NCBI GenBank assembly: GCA_963821505.1
Contig: CAWGEH010000010.1
Location: 1 to 64,000, forward strand
Direction: 5' to 3'
DNA from: VAZQ01 sp963821505
GTDB taxonomy: Bacteria; Pseudomonadota; Alphaproteobacteria; Rhizobiales; Xanthobacteraceae
Length of the DNA: 64,000 nt
In this document: positions 6,634 through 14,575 of the stretch, piece after piece
Layout: each line of letters opens with the position of its first letter
How positions within the stretch are numbered: position 1 is the stretch's first letter
Made by a program: the position numbers and the translations under genes
The notes under the pieces: model-generated
Told to the model about the DNA's origin: nothing
Databases searched by the model: none
The model's input: only the letters and a program-made list of their open reading frames with translations

Positions 6634-9477
6634 ATGGCTATCAAGGCCAAGTTTTCCCCGACCCCCGGCTTGTTGTCAGTGTTCGACGACAACGCCGATG
6701 ACACCATCACGATCAGCCGCAACGCGGCTGGGCAAATTCTCATCAATGGCGGTGCCGTCTCCGTCGACGGCGGCCAACCGACGGTCGCCAACACCGCCAT
6801 GATCCAGGTGTTCGGCCAGGGCGGCAACGACAGGATCACGCTCGACGAGACCAATGGCGCGCTGCCCGCCGCCCAGCTGTTCGGCGGCGCGGGCAACGAC
6901 GTGCTCACGGGCGGCTCGGGCGCAGATCAGCTGTTCGGCGGCGCAGGCAACGATACCCTCCTTGGCAAAGGCGGAAACGACCTGCTGTTCGGCGGCGCGG
7001 GCAACGACGTGTTGACAGGCGGCGCGGGCGACGACCAAGTGTTCGGCGAGGCCGGCAACGACCGCATGATCTGGAACCCGGGTGATGGCAGCGACCTTTT
7101 CGAGGGCGGCGACGGCACCGATACGGCGGAGGTCAATGGCGGCAACGGGGCTGAAACATTCACAATCACGGCCAACGGCACGCGTGTGCGCTTCGACCGT
7201 ACCAGCCCCGCCCCGTTCTTCCTCGACATCGGCACCACCGAGAATCTCGTCCTCAACGCCAACGGCGGCGACGACATCATCACCGCCGGAAACGGCCTTG
7301 CCGGCCTGATCAAGCTCACCATCGACGGCGGCGCGGGCAACGACACGATCACCGGCGGCGACGGCGCCGACACGCTGATCGGCGGCGATGGCAATGACCT
7401 CATCATCGGGGGCCGCGGCAACGATACGGCGCTGCTCGGCGCCGGCGATGACACCTTCGTCTGGAACCCGGGCGACGGCAGCGATGTCGTCGACGGGCAG
7501 GACGGCACCGACACGCTGGTTTTCAACGGCGCCAACATCGCCGAGACCATGAGCATCTCTGCCAATCACGGCAGGGTGAGCTTGGTGCGCGACATCGCCA
7601 ACATCACCATGGACCTCGACAACATTGAGCACATCCAGCTCAACGCCCTGGGCGGTGTCGACAAAATCACCGTTAACGACCTCACCGGGACCGATGTGAC
7701 GCAAGTGACGGTCGATCTGGGCACGAGCGACATGGCGGCCGATCAGGTGACCGTCAACGGGACCAACGGCAGCGACCAGATCAATGTCGTCGCCACGGCG
7801 ACCGGCGTTGCGGTGACCGGGCTGCCGGCCGAGGTCAACATCGACCACCCGGAAGCCGGCGACTTTCTGACTGTCAACGGCGGCCACGGCAATGACACGA
7901 TCAATGCGTCCTCCCTGCCGGCGGGTGTCATCGGTCTCACCATCGACGGTGGCGCCGGCAACGACACCCTCACCGGCAGCCAGGGCAACGACGTCCTGCT
8001 GGGCGGTGACGGCAACGACACCGTGATCGGCGGTCGCGGCGCCGACACGGCTTTCCTCGGCAACGGCAACGATACCTTCACCTGGAACCCCGGCGACGGC
8101 AGCGACGTCGTCGAGGGCCAGGCCGGCACCGATACGCTGGTGTTCAACGGCGCCAACATCGCCGAGAAGATGGACATCTCGGCCAATGGCAGTCGGGTGA
8201 GGCTGTTTCGCGACGTCGCCAACATCACCATGGACCTCGACGGTATTGAGAACATCCAGGTCAACGCCCTGGGCGGCCCCGACACCATTACGGTCAACGA
8301 TCTCACCGGAACCGCCGCCAAGCAGGTCAATATCGACCTGTCCGGCACGGTGGGCAGCGGCCAGGGTGATGGCGCGGCGGACAATGTGATCGTCAACGGC
8401 ACGGCCGGCGACGACACCGTCACTGTCGCCAGCAGTGGTGCGGGCGTGGTGGTCAACGGATTGGCGGCGAAGGTGACGCTCGCCGGAACCGAGGGCGCCC
8501 TCAACTCGCTCACGGTCAACGGCTCGGGCGGCAACGACACCATCAATGCCTCCGCGCTCAAAGCCGGCCAGATCAACCTCACGATCAACGGCGGCGCCGG
8601 CGATGACAAGATCATCGGCAGCCAGGGCGACGACCTCGTCATTGGTGGCCAAGGCAACGACACGGCTCTGCTCGGGGCAGGCAATGACACATTCGTCTGG
8701 AACCCGGGCGACGGCAGCGACACGGTCGATGGCCAGGCGGGCTCCGACACCCTCGTGTTCAACGGCGCCAACATCAACGAGAAGATCGACCTCTCGGCCA
8801 ACGGCGGGCACGCCCGCCTGTCCCGCGATATCGCCAGCATCACGATGGATCTCGACAACGTCGAGACCGTCGACGTCAACGCCAAGGCCGGCGCGGACAC
8901 CATCACGGTCAACGACCTGTCCAAGACCGACGTCAACAAGGTCAACATCGACCTTGGCGGCGCCGACAATGCGAGTGACACGGTCGTCATCAACGCGACC
9001 AACGACGACGATGTGATCAACGTCACCAACAACAATGGCGTGGTCACCGTGTCGGGTCTATCCACGGAGGTGACGATCTCCAACTTCGAGGCCGGCGACC
9101 ACATCGTGATCAACGGCCTCGGCGGCGACGATGTCATCACCGCGAACGGACTGACCGGCATCCTGTTCACGGCCAACGGCGGCGACGGCGACGACATGCT
9201 GGTCGGCAGCACGGGTAACGACACACTGACCGGCGGCGCGGGCGACGACGTGCTGATCGGCGGCGGCGGGATCGACGTCCTCGACGGCGGACCGGGCAAC
9301 AACTCGCCCACCGTCGTCCGATGGCCGCCAACTCTGCGGGTCACCGAGCCGCAGGCCGCTCTGCTCGGCCAGTTCATGGCGTCGAGCTTCGTCACGGCGG
9401 GCGATGGCCACGGTACGACGCCGATTGCTGACCCGGCGTCGAGCCAGCCGCCGTTGCTGACGCAGCCGCACGCCTGA
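6634..9477 (+). CDS. RTX calcium-binding repeat protein (type I secretion substrate)
   Basis: A 947-residue acidic protein built from GGxGxDxLxGG and GGAGND nonapeptides, the calcium-binding RTX repeats of proteins exported by type I systems. Repeat blocks lie near residues 90-140, 230-275, 435-480, 645-690 and at the C-terminus. Between them recurs a longer module that starts with a WNPGDGSD motif (near residues 146, 275, 482 and 688). The last three occurrences are about 206 residues apart, and each includes DTLVFNGANI, ITMDLD and a TVNDL segment. No cleavable signal peptide and no enzymatic domain are seen. The C-terminus ends in a non-repeat tail (LLGQFMASSFVTAGDGHG), where the export signal is expected. 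A good Shine-Dalgarno supports the ATG. The adjacent exporter gene is truncated, so a working secretion partner must lie elsewhere, if one exists. Confidence 0.9.
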   Translation: MAIKAKFSPTPGLLSVFDDNADDTITISRNAAGQILINGGAVSVDGGQPTVANTAMIQVFGQGGNDRITLDETNGALPAAQLFGGAGNDVLTGGSGADQLFGGAGNDTLLGKGGNDLLFGGAGNDVLTGGAGDDQVFGEAGNDRMIWNPGDGSDLFEGGDGTDTAEVNGGNGAETFTITANGTRVRFDRTSPAPFFLDIGTTENLVLNANGGDDIITAGNGLAGLIKLTIDGGAGNDTITGGDGADTLIGGDGNDLIIGGRGNDTALLGAGDDTFVWNPGDGSDVVDGQDGTDTLVFNGANIAETMSISANHGRVSLVRDIANITMDLDNIEHIQLNALGGVDKITVNDLTGTDVTQVTVDLGTSDMAADQVTVNGTNGSDQINVVATATGVAVTGLPAEVNIDHPEAGDFLTVNGGHGNDTINASSLPAGVIGLTIDGGAGNDTLTGSQGNDVLLGGDGNDTVIGGRGADTAFLGNGNDTFTWNPGDGSDVVEGQAGTDTLVFNGANIAEKMDISANGSRVRLFRDVANITMDLDGIENIQVNALGGPDTITVNDLTGTAAKQVNIDLSGTVGSGQGDGAADNVIVNGTAGDDTVTVASSGAGVVVNGLAAKVTLAGTEGALNSLTVNGSGGNDTINASALKAGQINLTINGGAGDDKIIGSQGDDLVIGGQGNDTALLGAGNDTFVWNPGDGSDTVDGQAGSDTLVFNGANINEKIDLSANGGHARLSRDIASITMDLDNVETVDVNAKAGADTITVNDLSKTDVNKVNIDLGGADNASDTVVINATNDDDVINVTNNNGVVTVSGLSTEVTISNFEAGDHIVINGLGGDDVITANGLTGILFTANGGDGDDMLVGSTGNDTLTGGAGDDVLIGGGGIDVLDGGPGNNSPTVVRWPPTLRVTEPQAALLGQFMASSFVTAGDGHGTTPIADPASSQPPLLTQPHA

Positions 9478-9502
9478 CGCGACGTCGCCCCGGAGAGCGC
9501 AA

Positions 9503-9817
9503 GTGAGCACTGCAACCGACGGCACGAGATCGGCCGATCCTGGGCTCCAAGCCCTCGTGATGTTGCTGCATCTCCAGGGCGTTGCGGCCGATGCCGGACA
9601 GATCAGGCACCGGCTGGGAACGAACAAGATTGGCGCACCGGAGATGCTCCGGTGCGCCAAGGATCTCGGGCTCAAGGCGCGAGCCTGCCGGACCGACTGG
9701 TCGCGGCTTGCCAGGACACCCTTGCCGGCCATCGCGGCCCTGCGTGATGGCGGGTTCATGGTGTCGCCAAGGCCGCTCCCACAAGAGAGCCGGACTGACC
9801 AATCCTGGCGTGTATAG
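9503..9817 (+). pseudogene. truncated C39-like domain of a type I secretion ABC exporter
   Basis: A GTG start at 9503, preceded by GGAGAG, opens a frame matching the N-terminal peptidase-C39-like domain of HlyB-type exporters: PGLQALVMLLHLQGVAADAG, IGAPEMLRCAKDLGLKARAC, LPAIAALRDGGFMV. The catalytic cysteine of true C39 peptidases is absent, as usual for RTX exporters. After GGFMV the expected domain end and the entire membrane and ATPase parts (about 600 residues) are missing. Restoring one base keeps homology for only a few codons (LAKAA) before a TGA. The neighbouring RTX gene and this start are 25 bases apart, the normal substrate-exporter order, so this is an exporter gene cut by deletion. 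Confidence 0.75.
9630..9660. other. perfect 13-bp inverted repeat (hairpin)
   Basis: TTGGCGCACCGGA at 9630-9642 and its exact complement TCCGGTGCGCCAA at 9648-9660 flank a five-base loop. The hairpin lies inside the coding sequence of the C39 fragment, over codons for IGAPEMLRCAK. There is no T-run after it, so it is not a classical terminator, but it could stall translation or transcription. Confidence 0.6.
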
Positions 9818-10080
9818 TAAAAATATACTCGGTCTCAGCGCAAATGAAGGCATGGCGGCCGTTGCCGTTATCCGTTACCGCCCCGAACGCCCACGGGACC
9901 CAAGTTTGCGAGCACGGCCCGAATGATCGACAGTAGCGCGTGGTCAGGTCGATCCCCGCTCCTCAAATCGCCCTTCGCCGCCGCCCCTGGGAAGGAGCAG
10001 GAAGCTTTGCTAAGACTTCCCGTCGTTTTCTTCTAGTGAAGCTTTCCCGTTGACCCCTGCATTGGGCTTAGTCACCCACG

Positions 10081-10617
10081 ATGCTGTTTCGACCATTGGA
10101 CATCCCCGGGCTTTTTGTCATAGAGCTTGAAAGAATGGAAGATGAACGGGGCTTTTTCTCCCGTTTGTTCTGCAGCGATACGTTCCTGGAGCGGGGACTT
10201 TGTGCGACCTACCCGCAGTGGAGCGTATCGTTCAATGACCGCCGCGGGACGTTGCGCGGCTTGCATTTCCAGGCCCATCCCTATGAAGAGATCAAACTCG
10301 TCTCGTGCACGCGTGGGGCCGTCTTTGACGTGGCGGTGGACGTGAGGGCGGGATCGCCGACGCGTGGCAGGTGGGTCGGGGTCGAGCTCAGCGCCGATAA
10401 TCGGTCAGCGTTGTACGTCCCGGCGGGCTTTGCCCATGGCTTTCAGACCCTGACGGACGATGCCGAGCTGCGTTATCACATTTCCGAACGCTATCGCCCG
10501 GAGGCGGCGCGGGGGGTGCGCTGGGACGACCCGGACCTCGCCATCGTGTGGCCGGAAACCGGCCAGCGCGTGATTTCCGGCCGCGACCAGGAACTGCCGA
10601 GACTGCGGGACCTATGA
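10081..10617 (+). CDS. rfbC: dTDP-4-dehydrorhamnose 3,5-epimerase family protein
   Basis: A 178-residue cupin-type sugar epimerase. RfbC/RmlC converts dTDP-4-keto-6-deoxyglucose to the rhamnose-configured intermediate. Visible features are the GLFVIELERMEDERGFFSR opening, SFNDRRGTLRGLHFQ with the catalytic His, KLVSCTRGAVFDVAVDVR, and YVPAGFAHGFQTL with the substrate-binding loop. Length and motif order match the family. No rfbA, rfbB or rfbD homolog lies in this window, so it may act on another nucleotide 4-ketohexose; the specificity is inferred. It opens the polysaccharide cluster, and its stop overlaps the next start (ATGA). Confidence 0.85.
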   Translation: MLFRPLDIPGLFVIELERMEDERGFFSRLFCSDTFLERGLCATYPQWSVSFNDRRGTLRGLHFQAHPYEEIKLVSCTRGAVFDVAVDVRAGSPTRGRWVGVELSADNRSALYVPAGFAHGFQTLTDDAELRYHISERYRPEAARGVRWDDPDLAIVWPETGQRVISGRDQELPRLRDL

Positions 10618-11591
10618 CCGACGTTCCCGGCCGCGGCCCGCGCATGTCCGTGGTCATTCCCAACCACAACCATGGGCATCTGATACCGGAGGCGCTGACC
10701 GCAATCTCCCGGCAAACCATGCTGCCGTTCGAAGTCGTTGTCGTCGACGACGGGTCGACCGACGACAGCGTCGCGCGCCTGCAATCCCTGGCGGTAGGTA
10801 TGCCGTGGCTGCGGCTGCACCGGCATACTGAAAACCGCGGGGTCAACGCCGCCTGTAATACCGGCTTGCAGATCGTGCGCGGCGATTTCGTCTTGTTTTC
10901 CGCGGCCGATGACCGTCTGAGCTCGCGGATGGTCGAACGCGCATTCACCGCGGCGGCCGCCTTCCCGCTGACGGGCGTCGCGTTCTCCGATCAGGCCGAC
11001 ATGAGCGCGGACGGTTCCAACGCTCGCCTCATTCCCCTCGACCTCCCAGCGGCCCGTCGGTATTTCTCCGCCGATGAGCTCGTTCGCCTGATGCAAAGCC
11101 ATTTTTTCTATTTTCACGTTTCAAGCGTCTGGTTCAACGTGGCTCTCTTGCGCGACCTCGGCGGTTTCCCCCCCGATGTGAAGTGGCATGGGGACCTGCT
11201 CGCAGCCTATGCCGCCGCGTTCGAGCGGGGTGCTGTCTACGTGCCCGAGGCCGTCTCGTATGTGCGGATGTCGCCGACATCGTATGGAGCGGCCGGATCG
11301 CGCGGCAGCGGGCAGTTGGACGTCTTGCACGCCTGGCTCGCCGCGACCAGACAGCCCGGCTGGGAGCGCCGGCGCGCCGCCATGGTGGCGGCCGCGATCT
11401 GGCCGGACTATCGCCTGCGGACGGTCCGCGCCTTGCTTCGCGATCCCGGCTACCTCTCGTTTCGCCTGATAAGACGGCTCGTTTGGTTTTCGCTTTGGAC
11501 CTGGCTGTCGCCTTTGTTCGGCGCCGGCTTTCGTCGCCGGATGCGTGCGCTGAGAACGCAGTATCGTCGTCGGCTGTGGCATACGCAATGA
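10614..11591 (+). CDS. family 2 glycosyltransferase
   Basis: A 325-residue GT-A fold transferase. It opens with MSVVIPNHNHGHLIPEALTA, has the nucleotide-binding VVVVDDGSTDDS near residue 42 and a later FVLFSAADDRL segment that supplies the metal-coordinating acidic pair. No signal peptide is seen. The C-terminal part is basic with a hydrophobic patch (LVWFSLWTWLSPLFGAGF) that may associate with the membrane. The start overlaps the rfbC-like stop by four bases, indicating one transcript. It probably adds a sugar to a lipid-linked surface polysaccharide intermediate; donor and acceptor cannot be read from sequence. Confidence 0.85.
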   Translation: MTDVPGRGPRMSVVIPNHNHGHLIPEALTAISRQTMLPFEVVVVDDGSTDDSVARLQSLAVGMPWLRLHRHTENRGVNAACNTGLQIVRGDFVLFSAADDRLSSRMVERAFTAAAAFPLTGVAFSDQADMSADGSNARLIPLDLPAARRYFSADELVRLMQSHFFYFHVSSVWFNVALLRDLGGFPPDVKWHGDLLAAYAAAFERGAVYVPEAVSYVRMSPTSYGAAGSRGSGQLDVLHAWLAATRQPGWERRRAAMVAAAIWPDYRLRTVRALLRDPGYLSFRLIRRLVWFSLWTWLSPLFGAGFRRRMRALRTQYRRRLWHTQ

Positions 11592-11598
11592 GGGTGCC

Positions 11599-12192
11599 GT
11601 GATCACGCGTGGCAGTGCCCTGTTTCTCGATCGTGACGGCGTGATCAACGTGGATCGTGGCTACGTCCATCGATCCAGCGAATTCGAGTTCATTCCCGGC
11701 ATTTTCGAATTGGCTCGGTTCTGGACCAATGAGCTCAATCGGCCGCTCGTCGTCGTCAGCAACCAGTCCGGCATCGGCCGCGGCTTTTTCGACGAACGCG
11801 CCTATGCCGAGTTGACACGGTGGATGTGCGGCCGCTTCGAAGAGGAGGGAACGGTGATCGCCCGTGTTTATCACTGCCCCTATCACCCCGTGGACGGAAT
11901 TGGCGAGTACCGTCGCGATCATCCCTGGCGCAAACCCGGCCCCGGAATGATCCTGCAAGCGGCGTCGGACCTCGGGCTCGATCTCGGTCGTTCCGCCATC
12001 TTGGGCGATAAATTGAGCGACATCGAAGCCGGCGCGGCGGCCGGCATTGGTCTGCGGATACTGGTCGGATCGCACGAGATTGTCCCCGGCGCGCCCTCCC
12101 ATCGGGCCGTTCGCGATCTTGCCGACGCGCTCGCGCTGCTGCGGTCCCATTTTGCGCCGGTTGCGCCCGATCGGCGCTCCGAGCATGCCTGA
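11599..12192 (+). CDS. gmhB: HAD-family D,D-heptose 1,7-bisphosphate phosphatase-like
   Basis: A 197-residue HAD-IIIA phosphatase from a GTG start seven bases after the GT2 gene. The nucleophile motif FLDRDGVINVDRGYV (Asp11, Asp13), the VVSNQSGIGRG motif II and the GDKLSDIEAG acidic motif are all present. GmhB removes the C7 phosphate in ADP- or GDP-heptose synthesis. The zinc loop is unusual: CPYHP is kept, but the later CxC pair found in canonical GmhB is replaced by RRDHPWRKPG, so zinc binding is probably lost or altered. It could instead be a related phosphatase of nucleotide-sugar synthesis. Family confidence is high, exact substrate moderate. Confidence 0.8.
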   Translation: MITRGSALFLDRDGVINVDRGYVHRSSEFEFIPGIFELARFWTNELNRPLVVVSNQSGIGRGFFDERAYAELTRWMCGRFEEEGTVIARVYHCPYHPVDGIGEYRRDHPWRKPGPGMILQAASDLGLDLGRSAILGDKLSDIEAGAAAGIGLRILVGSHEIVPGAPSHRAVRDLADALALLRSHFAPVAPDRRSEHA

Positions 12193-12282
12193 GGCTTTGT
12201 CGATTCAACGCTTGAACTTCGTGCCTCCCTCGGCCATTACCGTTCGGTGTGGTCGGGGCATCTGGGGGCACAAGCAAGTTGT

Positions 12283-13296
12283 ATGAGCATCAGCGTGGCC
12301 AGCGATCTTGAGACGAAGAGCCGGCCGCGCGCTGGCGGGGCCGGAAAGGTTGCAGTCTTTGCGGCCAAGCTGCTCGTGACCGGGGCGTGTTTCTGGTATG
12401 TCTCGCGGCAAATCGATCTACGCCAAGTTCTGTCCGCTATCCCGTCGTTGGATTTTCGCTGGGCTGCATTCGCCATCTTGGTGGCCGTGCTCCAGATCCC
12501 GCTTCTGGGTCTGCGTTGGCGCGATGTCGTGGATGCGCTCGCGGCGCTTGATGAGCGCATGACGCGTACCGTCATGATTGCCGTGACCGCCATCGGCGTG
12601 TTCTTCGCGCAGGTCCTGCCTGGTGTGGCGAGCGAGGGCGTGCGCGCCTGGCTTCTGGTTCGCCTCGGCTGTGGTTGGCGCAACGCTGTGACCGGCGTGG
12701 TGATCGATCGGGGCATAGGGGTGGGCCTGTTGGTCGCGTTGGGATTCGTCATTCTGCTGCTCCCGTCCGGCCTGACGGCGCTCGGCGGATATCGCAACGT
12801 GGTGCTCGTGGTGTACGGCGCGCTCCTCATCGCCGGCGTATTCGGTCTCTTGCTCGCTCCGAGGGTCGCCCCGCCGCTTGCTCGCTGGCGATATTCCCGT
12901 TGGTTCGCAGCGTTGGCCGCGGATGCCCATCGCGTTGTTCTCGGGCCGAAAGGCCCCATGATCCTGGCCATTGGATGTCTGGTTCACGCGCTCACCATCG
13001 TCATCGTTTGGTCGCTCGGACGCTCGCAGGGGCTCGCGCTGCCGGTCTCTGACGCCGCGGTCTTGTTCACGGTGATGATCGGCGTGGCGCTGGTCCCGAT
13101 CTCGATCAGCGGCTGGGGGCTGCGGGAACTGGCCGTGATCTCGCTTTTAGGCAATCACGGCGTGCCGCCGGAAAAGGCGTTGTTGTTCTCGGTGTGTTTC
13201 GGACTCGCGCTGGCGGTCGCCTCGCTGCCCGGGGCGTTCGCCTGGTTGTTCTATTCGTTCGCGCCCTCGCGGCATTCCGCCGAGCAGGGTGGATGA
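12283..13296 (+). CDS. YbhN / lysylphosphatidylglycerol synthase TM-domain protein
   Basis: A 337-residue integral membrane protein with about eight hydrophobic helices, beginning with a short cytoplasmic segment (MSISVASDLETKSRP) and then VAVFAAKLLVTGACFWYVSR. It matches the flippase-like domain of the MprF/YbhN family: the IDLRQVLSAIPSLDF opening, FFAQVLPGVASEGVRAWLLV and PISISGWGLRELAV near the C-terminus. No synthase domain is attached. Such stand-alone proteins often lie in polysaccharide or lipid loci and may move or anchor lipid-linked intermediates. The ATG at 12283 is preferred over an in-frame GTG at 12247. Confidence 0.8.
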   Translation: MSISVASDLETKSRPRAGGAGKVAVFAAKLLVTGACFWYVSRQIDLRQVLSAIPSLDFRWAAFAILVAVLQIPLLGLRWRDVVDALAALDERMTRTVMIAVTAIGVFFAQVLPGVASEGVRAWLLVRLGCGWRNAVTGVVIDRGIGVGLLVALGFVILLLPSGLTALGGYRNVVLVVYGALLIAGVFGLLLAPRVAPPLARWRYSRWFAALAADAHRVVLGPKGPMILAIGCLVHALTIVIVWSLGRSQGLALPVSDAAVLFTVMIGVALVPISISGWGLRELAVISLLGNHGVPPEKALLFSVCFGLALAVASLPGAFAWLFYSFAPSRHSAEQGG

Positions 13297-13410
13297 ACGG
13301 CGAGACCACACCGTGGCCGCCGGATCTCCGCAAAGAACACGCTGCTGTTGTCGTTCAACGGCATTCGCATGCTCTTAAGGATTGGATGAAGCACGCCGTG
13401 GAGTGTGATC

Positions 13411-14490
13411 ATGGCTGAATCATCGGGGAAGGTGGCCCTCATCGCCGGCGTGACCGGCCAGGATGGCGCCTATCTCGCCGAATTCCTTTTGTCCAAGGGA
13501 TATGTGGTGCATGGCGTCAAGCGCCGCTCGTCGTCGTTCAACACCGAGCGCATCGACCATCTCATCCATGATCCGCACGAGCAGGGCGTTTCCTTCCATC
13601 TGCACTACGGCGACGTCACCGACGCGACCAATATCATCCGCATCGTGCAGGAAACCCAGCCGGACGAGATCTACAATCTGGCCGCGCAATCGCATGTTCA
13701 GGTCTCGTTCGAGACCCCGGAATATACCGCCAATGCCGACGGGCTGGGGACGCTGCGCCTGCTCGAAGCGATCCGGATCCTGAGCCTGGAAAGCAAGACC
13801 CACTTCTATCAGGCCTCGACCTCCGAGCTGTTCGGCAAGGCGCAGGAGACACCGCAACGGGAGACGACGCCGTTCTATCCGCGCTCTCCTTATGCCGCCG
13901 CCAAGCTTTACGCCCATTGGATCACGGTCAACTACCGCGAAGCCTATGGCATGCACGCATCGAACGGCATCTTGTTCAATCACGAGAGTCCGATCCGAGG
14001 CGAAACCTTCGTTACCCGCAAGATCACGCGCGCGGTCGCGGCGATCAAATACGGGCTGCAACAGAAGCTGTTCCTCGGAAATCTCGATGCGCTACGCGAC
14101 TGGGGACACGCGCGCGATTTTGCCGAAGGCATGTGGCTGATCCTGCAGCAGGACAAACCCGACGACTATGTCCTTGCGACCGGCGAGAGCCACTCGGTGC
14201 GAGAATTCGTCGAGAAGGCCTTCGCTCATATCGACAAAACGATCGTGTGGCGCGGGACTGGCGTCGAGGAAAAGGGCATCGAGAAGGCGACCGGCGAGGT
14301 GCTCGTCGAGGTTGATCCGCGTTATTTCCGGCCAACCGAAGTCGATGCTCTCCTCGGCGATGCGAGCAAGGCGCGAGCCAAGCTCGGCTGGCGGCACAAG
14401 ACCACCTTCGACATCCTGGTGACAGACATGATGCAAGCGGACCTGGTTGCCGTGCTGGAAGAGCGGGAGCGCGGCAACCGCCACGCTTGA
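13411..14490 (+). CDS. gmd: GDP-mannose 4,6-dehydratase
   Basis: A 359-residue extended SDR enzyme that converts GDP-mannose to GDP-4-keto-6-deoxymannose, the branch point to GDP-fucose, GDP-rhamnose or GDP-perosamine. It has the NADP-binding AGVTGQDGAYLAEFLLSKGY, the Gmd-specific KRRSSSFNTERIDHL, NLAAQSHVQVSFE, and the catalytic STSELFGKAQE and YAAAKLYAHW (YxxxK). Length is normal. The ATG at 13411 gives MAESSGKVALI; an upstream GTG is also in frame. ManC, which makes its substrate, is encoded convergently next door, while the reductase that finishes the sugar is not in the window. Confidence 0.95.
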   Translation: MAESSGKVALIAGVTGQDGAYLAEFLLSKGYVVHGVKRRSSSFNTERIDHLIHDPHEQGVSFHLHYGDVTDATNIIRIVQETQPDEIYNLAAQSHVQVSFETPEYTANADGLGTLRLLEAIRILSLESKTHFYQASTSELFGKAQETPQRETTPFYPRSPYAAAKLYAHWITVNYREAYGMHASNGILFNHESPIRGETFVTRKITRAVAAIKYGLQQKLFLGNLDALRDWGHARDFAEGMWLILQQDKPDDYVLATGESHSVREFVEKAFAHIDKTIVWRGTGVEEKGIEKATGEVLVEVDPRYFRPTEVDALLGDASKARAKLGWRHKTTFDILVTDMMQADLVAVLEERERGNRHA

Positions 14491-14534
14491 ACGACGATGG
14501 CAGCCGCAAGCCGGCGCCGATGCCTTCTGGCAGA

Positions 14535-14561
14535 GGCCCCGCCAATGCCAACGGCGGGGCC
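14535..14561. terminator. bidirectional terminator-like hairpin between gmd and manC
   Basis: GGCCCCGCC at 14535-14543 and its exact complement GGCGGGGCC at 14553-14561 form a 9-bp all-GC stem with a 9-base loop. It sits between two convergent genes, where a shared terminator is expected. There is no clear T-run on either side. Confidence 0.55.
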
Positions 14562-14575
14562 CAACCGATGAGCGG

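Noticed and set aside
6676..9515. Long antisense frames (711 and 590 codons) across the RTX gene
   Set aside because: They arise from the repetitive GGC/GAC codons of the RTX repeats on the opposite strand; no ribosome site or domain.
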